The notes under the pieces are model-generated. The model did not search any database, was not told where the DNA came from, and was given only the letters and a program-made list of their open reading frames with translations. This document shows positions 58,250 through 64,000 of a stretch of DNA of 64,000 nt, piece after piece. Source of the stretch: JBBSBL01 sp046330255. GTDB lineage: Bacteria; Actinomycetota; Thermoleophilia; Solirubrobacterales; Solirubrobacteraceae. Positions within the stretch are counted from its first letter, which is position 1. Each line of letters opens with the position of its first letter. Made by a program: the position numbers and the translations under genes. The stretch is taken from assembly GCA_046330255.1 (NCBI GenBank), contig JAXLTC010000001.1:124001-188000 (forward strand). The letters run 5' to 3'.

Positions 58250-58519
58250 CAATGCGTCTCGGCGCCCTCGGGCCGTCAGGCGATCGACCAGGGCCGCCAG
58301 ATCGCCGACGGTGCGAACGGCCGCGAAGCTCTCGTCGGTGATGACGATCGAGAGGTGCTCCTCGAGCTCCATCCGGATGCAGAGCAGGTCGAGCGAGTCG
58401 GCGCCGAGGTCGTCCGCGAGGGACCCGCCGGCGGTGACGTCCTCGCACTCGAGCACCGTTGCGACGGCGGAGCGGACTTGCGTGAGGGCGTCGTTCGCCG
58501 GGCGGTCGCCCGGGGTCAT
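58247..58519 (-). CDS. Second, divergent acyl carrier protein
   Basis: A 90-residue ACP-like protein. The prosthetic-group serine is in ADDLGADSLDLLCIRMELEE, and helix III is VRTVGDLAALVDRL. Its surface is less acidic than that of the ACP at 22694-22966, so it may serve a dedicated pathway rather than bulk fatty-acid synthesis. No ketosynthase or NRPS gene is adjacent; the upstream gene encodes a secreted propeller protein and the downstream gene is rpmB. Confidence 0.85.
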   Translation of the reverse strand: MTPGDRPANDALTQVRSAVATVLECEDVTAGGSLADDLGADSLDLLCIRMELEEHLSIVITDESFAAVRTVGDLAALVDRLTARGRRDAL

Positions 58520-58550
58520 GGAGCGGCGCGCGCACCGCGACGCCGGTGCG

Positions 58551-59627
58551 TCAGCGGGCGCGGCCGGCCGTGGTCGCGGGTTGCCAGGCGGGCTGCTGGG
58601 CGTCGGTGAAGGCGCGGTCGCGTCCGGTGACTCGGATGGCCGTTCCGCCGCGTGCGGGCATCACGTAGATGGCGTGGTGAGCGCCGATCTTGCCGCGCGC
58701 GAACGCGATCCAGCGGCCGTCGGGCGACCAGGCCGGCGTGGTGTCGTCGAAGCGGCCGTTGGTAAGGCGGCGCAGTCCCGTCCCGTCGGCGCGCACGAGG
58801 TAGAGCGCGTGGCGGCCATACGGGGCGCCGCAGTCGTAGACGAGCGCGGTTGCGCCCGGCGACCAGGACGGCCACTCGCAGCGCGAGCCCGGGAGCTCGC
58901 GCGTCACGCTGCCATCGGGTCCGGCGATCACCACCCGAGCGGCGCCCCGGTTCTGGCCGTAGCTGTACCAGGCGCCGTTCGCTCCCGACCCAACTCGCAC
59001 AAACGCCAGTTTGCCGCCCCGCGACACTGCCGCCATGATGTCGGCCGACGGGCTGTCCGAGGCTGCCACCTGCGTGGCGGCGCCGCCGTTCCGCGCGATC
59101 TTGAACAGCCTGACGCCGGGTGTCGGGGTCACGAGGCCGCGCGAAAAGATGACGGTGTCGTTGCCGGCCCAGGCGGGGTAATCGTCGCGACCGATCGTGG
59201 GCGGCGTCAGCAGCGATCGCGTCAAGCCCGGCCAGGTGGCCAGGCCGATCGCCGGCGGGCCGGTGTAGGGCGCTCCCTGCCCGAGCTCATAGGCGGAGTA
59301 GGCGAGCGCCGTCCCGTCCGGCGCGAACGCCGGCCGCTCCATGCCCAGCGGCGCGCCGTCGGCCGCGATCGGCCGAGCTGTGAAGACTGACCGCGCCCGG
59401 CCGCCGCGAGCCGCCACCCGGAACAGCCTCAGAAACGTCGCGCCGGAACTCGGCTCCACGCCGGTGAACACCAGGGCGCCGGACGGCAGCGCGCGTGGGA
59501 CGCGGCGATGCGCCGTAGCCGCAGCGGGCGAGGCGAGCAACAGCGCAATGGCGCAGGCCACCACCCCCAGGACGAGTCCCCCACGTGACGCAGTGGGCCG
59601 ATGAACTCGATCTGCGCGACCCATCAC
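58551..59627 (-). CDS. Secreted TolB-like beta-propeller protein
   Basis: A 358-residue protein with a basic N-terminus and signal peptide (LVLGVVACAIALLLASPAAA, cleavage near residue 40). Repeats of the PD40/TolB type follow: MERPAFAPDGTALAYSAYEL, CEWPSWSPGATALVYDCGAP and TTPAWSPDGRWIAFARGKIG, giving roughly five blades. It binds a partner rather than catalysing; the partner is unknown and no Tol/Pal genes are near. It starts with GTG at 59627 or ATG at 59624; GGGAGC lies just upstream. Confidence 0.83.
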   Translation of the reverse strand: MMGRADRVHRPTASRGGLVLGVVACAIALLLASPAAATAHRRVPRALPSGALVFTGVEPSSGATFLRLFRVAARGGRARSVFTARPIAADGAPLGMERPAFAPDGTALAYSAYELGQGAPYTGPPAIGLATWPGLTRSLLTPPTIGRDDYPAWAGNDTVIFSRGLVTPTPGVRLFKIARNGGAATQVAASDSPSADIMAAVSRGGKLAFVRVGSGANGAWYSYGQNRGAARVVIAGPDGSVTRELPGSRCEWPSWSPGATALVYDCGAPYGRHALYLVRADGTGLRRLTNGRFDDTTPAWSPDGRWIAFARGKIGAHHAIYVMPARGGTAIRVTGRDRAFTDAQQPAWQPATTAGRAR

Positions 59628-59718
59628 GGGGCTCCCATCAGTCGCAATGTGGCCCCCTCGACGCGAAGCATGCCCCCCCTGAGCGCCAGGTCAAGCCGCA
59701 ACCGCGCCGCGAGGACGC

Positions 59719-60183
59719 TCAGCCGGTGAAGCCCGTGCGCCCGGGTCTCTGCTCCATGCTGCGCTTGACCTCGAGCACCGCGAGCATCGCCTCCACGGCC
59801 GCTCGTCCGGAGTCGCGCGTGTCGCCGTCGGCGCGCGCGCGCGCCTGCTCCATCGTGTCGACGGTCAGCACCCCGAAGCCGCAGGGCACGCCCGTGAGAA
59901 GCTGGACCTGCTGGATGCCGCGCGCCGCCTCCGCGCAGACGTAGTAGTAATGGTCGGTGTCGCCGCGGATCACGGCGCCGAGCGCCACGATCCCCGCGTA
60001 GCGGCCGGACTCGGCGGCGTAGCGGACGGCGAGCGGCAGCTCGAACGCGCCCGGGACGTCGAGCTCGTCGACGTCCTCGTGGCCGGCGGCGGCCAGCGCC
60101 GCGCGCGCCCGCTCGACGAGCCGGTCGGCGACCTCCCCGTAGAAGCGCGCGACGCAGAGCGCGAAGCGGTCGGGCTCGCTCAT
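59719..60183 (-). CDS. ribH: 6,7-dimethyl-8-ribityllumazine synthase
   Basis: A 154-residue enzyme that forms lumazine from the ribBA- and ribD-derived intermediates. Family motifs: ALCVARFYGEVADRLVERAR, VPGAFELPLAVRYAAE, GAVIRGDTDHYYYVCAEAA and VPCGFGVLTVDTMEQARAR with the catalytic His near DTDHYYY. It overlaps the ribBA stop by 4 bp and ends the operon ribD-ribE-ribBA-ribH. Confidence 0.95.
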   Translation of the reverse strand: MSEPDRFALCVARFYGEVADRLVERARAALAAAGHEDVDELDVPGAFELPLAVRYAAESGRYAGIVALGAVIRGDTDHYYYVCAEAARGIQQVQLLTGVPCGFGVLTVDTMEQARARADGDTRDSGRAAVEAMLAVLEVKRSMEQRPGRTGFTG

Positions 60184-61469
60184 CGCCCCTTGCGCCGCTC
60201 GCGGTCGGCCGCGCGCTCGTCCTGGATCATCTGCTCGTCCAGCGCGAGCCCCTGGTGGTGCAGCGTGTGGCCCATGCGCTGCTGCTTCGCGCGCAGGTAG
60301 TCCGCGTTGTGCGGGTTGGGCCGGGGCTCGATCGGGATCTGGTCGGTGACCGACAGGCCGTAGCCCTCCAGCCCGATGATCTTCTTCGGGTTGTTGGTCA
60401 GGATCCGGATCGAGGTGAGCCCCAGGTCGGTCAGGATCTGCGCGCCGATGCCGTAGTCGCGCAGGTCGGCGGGCAGGCCGAGGCGCAGGTTCGCGTCGAC
60501 CGTGTCCAACCCCTCCTCCTGGAGCTTGTAGGCGCGCAGCTTGTTCAGCAGCCCGATCCCGCGCCCCTCCTGGGAGAGGTAGAGCAGCACGCCGCAGCCG
60601 TCGGCCTCGATCATCGCCAGCGCCGACTCGAGCTGCTCGCCGCAGTCGCAGCGCAGCGAGTGGAACACGTCGCCGGTGAGGCACTCGGAGTGCACCCGCA
60701 CGAGCACGTCGGACGCGCCGTCGACCTCGCCCTTGACCATCGCGACGTGGTGCTTGCCGTCGACCAGCGAGCGGTAGCCGACCACGGTGAAGTCGCCGAA
60801 CGCGGTCGGCAGGCCGGTGGACACGACGCGCTCGACCAGCTTGTCGTGGCGGCGGCGGTAGGCGATCAGGTCGGCGACCGTGATCATCCGCAGGCCGTGG
60901 CGGGCGCAGTAGCCGACCAGGTCGTCGACCCTCGCCATCGTCCCGTCGTCGTTCATGATCTCGCAGATCACGCCGGCCGGGTTCAGCCCCGCCAGGCGCG
61001 CGAGGTCGACGGCCGCCTCGGTCTGGCCGGTGCGCTCCAGGACTCCCCCGGCCTTCGCCTTCAGCGGGAAGACGTGGCCGGGCTGGACGAGGTCGCGCGG
61101 CGCGGTGCTCGGGTCGATCGCGACCTGGATCGTGTGCGCCCGGTCGGCCGCGGAGATCCCCGTTGTGACGCCCTCGCGCGCCTCCACCGACACCGTGAAG
61201 GCGGTCTCGAACGGGGACTCGTTCTTGGCGGCCATCAGGTCCAGGCCGAGCTCGTCGCAGCGCTCGGGGGTGAGCGCGAGGCAGATCAGCCCGCGGCCCT
61301 CCTTGGCCATGAAGTTGATCGCCTCCGGGGTGACGAACTGCGCCGCCATCGTGAGGTCGCCCTCGTTCTCGCGGTTCTCGTCGTCGCAGACGACCACCAT
61401 CTTGCCCTGGCGGACATCGTCGATCGCCTCCTCGACGGTTGCGAAGCTCGTTCCGGTGCGCGGGCTCAC
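60180..61469 (-). CDS. ribBA: Bifunctional DHBP synthase / GTP cyclohydrolase II
   Basis: A 429-residue fusion. The N-terminal RibB half (about 1-210) has GKMVVVCDDENRENEGDL, FMAKEGRGLICLALT and RAHTIQVAIDPSTAPRDLVQ with RPGHVFPL-like QPGHVFPLKA. The C-terminal RibA half has VRVHSECLTGDVFHSLRCDC with the three zinc cysteines, LLYLSQEGRGIGL and ILTDLGLTSIRILTNNP. Both halves look active. Starts with GTG overlapping the ribE stop. Confidence 0.96.
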   Translation of the reverse strand: MSPRTGTSFATVEEAIDDVRQGKMVVVCDDENRENEGDLTMAAQFVTPEAINFMAKEGRGLICLALTPERCDELGLDLMAAKNESPFETAFTVSVEAREGVTTGISAADRAHTIQVAIDPSTAPRDLVQPGHVFPLKAKAGGVLERTGQTEAAVDLARLAGLNPAGVICEIMNDDGTMARVDDLVGYCARHGLRMITVADLIAYRRRHDKLVERVVSTGLPTAFGDFTVVGYRSLVDGKHHVAMVKGEVDGASDVLVRVHSECLTGDVFHSLRCDCGEQLESALAMIEADGCGVLLYLSQEGRGIGLLNKLRAYKLQEEGLDTVDANLRLGLPADLRDYGIGAQILTDLGLTSIRILTNNPKKIIGLEGYGLSVTDQIPIEPRPNPHNADYLRAKQQRMGHTLHHQGLALDEQMIQDERAADRERRKGR

Positions 61470-62050
61470 AGCCTCACCAGCCTCTCGACGTATTTGGCGA
61501 GCACGTCTGCCTCAAGGTTGACACGCCGGCCCGGCTCGGCGCCGCCGAGCGTGGTGCGCTCGAGCGTCTCGGGGATCAGCGAGACCGTGAAGTCGCCCTC
61601 GCCGAGCGCCGACACGGTGAGCGAGACGCCGTCGACGGCGATCGACCCCTTCTCGGCCACGTAGCGCAGGAGCGCAGGGTCCGCCGAGATGCGCACGGCG
61701 CGGGCGAAGCCGTCGGGCCGCACCTCGGCGACCGTCCCGGTGGCGTCGACGTGGCCCTGGACCACGTGGCCGCCGAGGCGATCGGAGGCGCGCAGCGGCA
61801 GCTCGAGGTTGACCCGCGAGCCGGGCCGGACGCCCTCGAGCGAGGACCGGCGCAGCGTCTCGGCCATCACGTCCGCGCGGAAGCTCCCGCCGTCCGCGGC
61901 CACCGCCGTGAGGCAGACCCCGTTGACCGCCACCGAGTCGCCCTCCCGCAGCTCGGAGGCGAGCCCCGCCCCGACCGTCAGCCGCGTCCCGCCGGGGGAG
62001 GGCTCGACCGCCTCGACCGTGCCGAGCTCGGCTACCAGGCCCGTGAACAT
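61466..62050 (-). CDS. ribE: Riboflavin synthase, alpha chain
   Basis: A 194-residue trimeric enzyme converting two lumazine molecules to riboflavin. Two homologous lumazine-binding repeats: MFTGLVAELGTVEAVEPSPG with DSVAVNGVCLTAV, and GHVVQGHVDATGTVAEVR with GSIAVDGVSLTVSAL. The ATG at 62050 shares a base with the ribD stop (TGATG), so translation is coupled. Confidence 0.95.
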   Translation of the reverse strand: MFTGLVAELGTVEAVEPSPGGTRLTVGAGLASELREGDSVAVNGVCLTAVAADGGSFRADVMAETLRRSSLEGVRPGSRVNLELPLRASDRLGGHVVQGHVDATGTVAEVRPDGFARAVRISADPALLRYVAEKGSIAVDGVSLTVSALGEGDFTVSLIPETLERTTLGGAEPGRRVNLEADVLAKYVERLVRL

Positions 62051-63171
62051 CACCACTCCCGCAGCCGCGCGCGGACGAGCAGGTCGCCGCCGACCGTCCC
62101 GCTCTCGAGCGTCAGCGCGCGCACCGCGTCCGCGATCGACTCGACGCCCTCACCCTCGAGCGGGTCGCGGGCGGTGCGGGACCCGAGCAGCACCGGCGCC
62201 ACGAAGAACCGCAGCTCGTCGATCTCGCCCGCGTCGAGGAAGGCGCCGGCGAGCCGCGGCCCGCCCTCCAGCAGCACCGACGTGACGCCGTCCCCGCCCA
62301 ACTGGTCCAGCGCCGAGCGCACCCGGCCGGGCTCGTTGGCGCCGGTCGCGACGATGACCTCGACGCCCGCCGTCTCCAGCGCGCCGACGGCGGTGCGCGG
62401 GGCGCCGCGCGAGACGACGACCGTCAGCGGCTGCTCTCCCGCCCCGGCGACCAGCCGCGAGGTGAGCGGCAGCCGGGCCTCCGAGTCGAAGACGACGCGG
62501 CGCGGCTGTCGGTGCACGTCGGGCACGCGGGCGTCAAGGGTCGGGTCGTCGGCGAGCGCCGTGCCGATCCCGATGGCGACCGCGTCGCACTCCGCCCGCC
62601 AGCGGTGCGCGAGCGCGCGGCTCGGCTCCGCGGAGATCCACTTGGAGTCGCCGGCGGTCGTCGCGACCTTGCCGTCGAGCGTCATCGCGGACTTGAACAG
62701 CACCCACGGGCGCCCGGTGCGGGCGTGCTTGCGGAACGGCTGGTTCAGGCGCCGGGCCCGTGCCGCGATCTCCCCGTCGGCCACGGCGACGTCGATGCCC
62801 TCGTCGCGCAGGATGCCCAGCCCGCGGCCCGAGGCCTTCTCGGAGGGATCGTCGGCGGCGACGACCACGCGCGCCACGCCCGCCGCGGCGATCGCGTCGG
62901 TACACGGCGGCGTGAGGCCGTGGTGGCAGCACGGCTCGAGCGAGACGTAGAGCGTCGCGCCTCGCGCGTCGGCCTCGCCGGCGGCCCGGATCGCCTCGAC
63001 CTCGGCGTGCGCGTTGCCGTGGGCGGTGTGCCAGCCCTCCCCCACCACCTCGCCGTCGCGGACCAGCACGGCTCCGACCAGCGGGTTCGGGCTGACCCGC
63101 CCGCGGCCCTTCGCCGCGAGCTCGATCGCGCGCGCGAGGTGCGGGACGTCTGTGTCGGTGCGGACGGGCAT
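62050..63171 (-). CDS. ribD: Bifunctional pyrimidine deaminase/reductase RibD
   Basis: A 373-residue protein. The deaminase half has GNAHAEVEAI and SLEPCCHHGLTPPCTDAI, the zinc site and catalytic Glu; the reductase half has VLFKSAMTLDGKVATTAGDS, SVLLEGGPRLAGAFLDAGEI and FFVAPVLLG. It heads the riboflavin operon. The gap to the divergent neighbour is only about 110 bp, and no FMN riboswitch consensus is visible in it; a TATCCT box lies 20 nt upstream of the ATG. Confidence 0.95.
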   Translation of the reverse strand: MPVRTDTDVPHLARAIELAAKGRGRVSPNPLVGAVLVRDGEVVGEGWHTAHGNAHAEVEAIRAAGEADARGATLYVSLEPCCHHGLTPPCTDAIAAAGVARVVVAADDPSEKASGRGLGILRDEGIDVAVADGEIAARARRLNQPFRKHARTGRPWVLFKSAMTLDGKVATTAGDSKWISAEPSRALAHRWRAECDAVAIGIGTALADDPTLDARVPDVHRQPRRVVFDSEARLPLTSRLVAGAGEQPLTVVVSRGAPRTAVGALETAGVEVIVATGANEPGRVRSALDQLGGDGVTSVLLEGGPRLAGAFLDAGEIDELRFFVAPVLLGSRTARDPLEGEGVESIADAVRALTLESGTVGGDLLVRARLREW

Positions 63172-63190
63172 CGGGTCGCTCGCCGCCCCC

Positions 63191-63239
63191 AGGATAGGGC
63201 GGCGCGCCCGCGCGGGTCCGGGTCCGGGGCGCGTATCCT
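63191..63239. promoter_or_regulatory. Divergent -10 boxes between ribD and a glycosyltransferase gene
   Basis: AGGATA at 63191-63196 is TATCCT on the minus strand, 20 nt before ribD. TATCCT at 63234-63239 on the plus strand lies 43 nt before the GTG at 63283. No -35 box close to TTGACA is seen on either strand. Confidence 0.35.
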
Positions 63240-63282
63240 CTCCTGCTCGCAGGTGTAGCCCTGCGCGGAGGTCGCCGCCACC

Positions 63283-64000
63283 GTGAAGCTGATCATCCAG
63301 ATTCCCTGCCTGAACGAGGAGGAGACCCTCCCGGGCACGCTCGCCGACCTGCCCCGCGAGGTCGAGGGCTTCGACGTGGTCGAGTGGCTGATCATCGACG
63401 ACGGGTCCACCGACCACACCGTGGAGGCGGCACGCGCCGGCGGCGTGGACCACGTCGTCCGGCTCACCAACAACAAGGGCCTCGCGGCCGGGTTCCAGGC
63501 CGGCCTCGACGCGTGCCTGAAGCTCGGGGCGGACGTGATCGTCAACACCGACGCCGACAACCAGTACCGCGGCGACGACATCCCGCGCCTGGTGGCTCCG
63601 ATCCTGCGCGGAGAGGCGGACATGGTGGTGGGCGACCGCCAGGTCGAGACGATCGAGCACTTCTCGCCGATGAAGAAGTCGCTGCAGAAGCTCGGCTCCT
63701 GGGTCGTGCGCCAGGCCTCGGAGACCGCGATCGGCGACACCACCTCCGGGTTCCGCGCCTACAACCGCGAGGCCGCGCTGCAGATGCAGGTCGTCTCCAA
63801 GTTCACCTACACGCTGGAGACCATCATCCAGGCGGGCAAGCTGCTGGTCGCGGTCCAGGACGTCCCGATCCGCACCAACCCCAAGACGCGCGAGTCGCGG
63901 CTCTTCCCGTCGATGGGCGCCTACGTGCGCCGCAACGCGCTCTCGATCTTCCGGATCTACAGCCAGTACGAGCCGCTCAAGGTGTTCTGGGGCGGGGCGG
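63283..64000 (+). CDS. Family 2 glycosyltransferase, polyprenyl-phosphate type (3' end outside window)
   Basis: 239 residues are present and the frame is open at the window edge. Motifs: KLIIQIPCLNEEETLPGTLA, WLIIDDGSTDHTVEAARAGG, NNKGLAAGFQAGLDACLKLG, VIVNTDADNQYRGDDIPRLV (DAD) and VVGDRQVETIEHFSPMKK. This is the GtrB/DPM1-like group, which transfers a sugar to polyprenyl phosphate. The GTG start has GCGGAGG 13 nt upstream. The C-terminal membrane helices of the family would lie beyond the window. Confidence 0.9.
   Translation, partial: MKLIIQIPCLNEEETLPGTLADLPREVEGFDVVEWLIIDDGSTDHTVEAARAGGVDHVVRLTNNKGLAAGFQAGLDACLKLGADVIVNTDADNQYRGDDIPRLVAPILRGEADMVVGDRQVETIEHFSPMKKSLQKLGSWVVRQASETAIGDTTSGFRAYNREAALQMQVVSKFTYTLETIIQAGKLLVAVQDVPIRTNPKTRESRLFPSMGAYVRRNALSIFRIYSQYEPLKVFWGGA

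Noticed and set aside
63172..63282. FMN riboswitch upstream of ribD
   Set aside because: The gap is about 110 bp and contains divergent -10 boxes. No AGGGGCA-type RFN consensus or its conserved helices can be found.

Overview
The window is one contiguous piece of a very GC-rich actinobacterial chromosome. Gene order, wall-to-wall GTGA/ATGA stop-start overlaps, a DivIVA-like coiled-coil protein beside coaD, C4 zinc forms of L28 and L32, and many secreted Ig/PKD-repeat proteins suggest a member of Thermoleophilia (a Solirubrobacterales-like lineage). That placement is inference from gene content; no 16S gene is present. I see no rRNA, tRNA, CRISPR array, transposase or prophage.

Read along the minus strand from right to left, the backbone is a classic housekeeping super-block. 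The riboflavin operon (ribD-ribE-ribBA-ribH, 63.2-59.7 kb) leads, then a secreted beta-propeller protein, a second acyl carrier protein and rpmB. A DAK2-domain protein and recG follow (57.9-54.1 kb). After an interruption come rsmD, coaD and a DivIVA-like gene (30.4-28.9 kb), then a DUF177 gene, rpmF, plsX, acpP, rnc, smc, ftsY, an NfeD/SPFH pair and ffh (24.8-14.7 kb). A two-component system with a secreted repeat protein sits between ffh and rpsP. The block continues with rpsP, khpA, rimM, trmD, rplS, lepB, rnhB, comM and dprA, with yraN on the opposite strand, and ends with thiD, two small genes, ilvD, a HAD nucleotidase-like gene and a partial VanW-type wall protein.

The main departure is about 23.7 kb (30.36-54.08 kb) lying between rsmD and recG, genes that are neighbours in many bacteria. 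Its left part (30.4-45.2 kb, minus strand) is an envelope-glycan cluster: three GT2 glycosyltransferases, an HPr-kinase-like P-loop protein, a flippase, a large multispanning protein and three small or medium membrane proteins. These nine genes have almost no gaps. They are followed by a phosphoesterase and four secreted or anchored proteins, two of them Ig/PKD-repeat paralogues ending in the same cysteine-bearing module. Its right part (45.5-54.0 kb, mainly plus strand) has a Pro/Ala-repeat membrane protein, a LysR regulator, a metallophosphoesterase, a glycosidase-like lipoprotein, a SHOCT-domain protein and an 830-residue secreted protein.

A smaller insert at 26.4-28.8 kb carries an acyl-CoA synthetase, acylphosphatase and macro-domain gene. 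Many genes in the window appear to be transcribed without a leader: a TAnnnT-like -10 box ends 5-11 nt before the start codon in at least a dozen cases. This helped choose several GTG starts.
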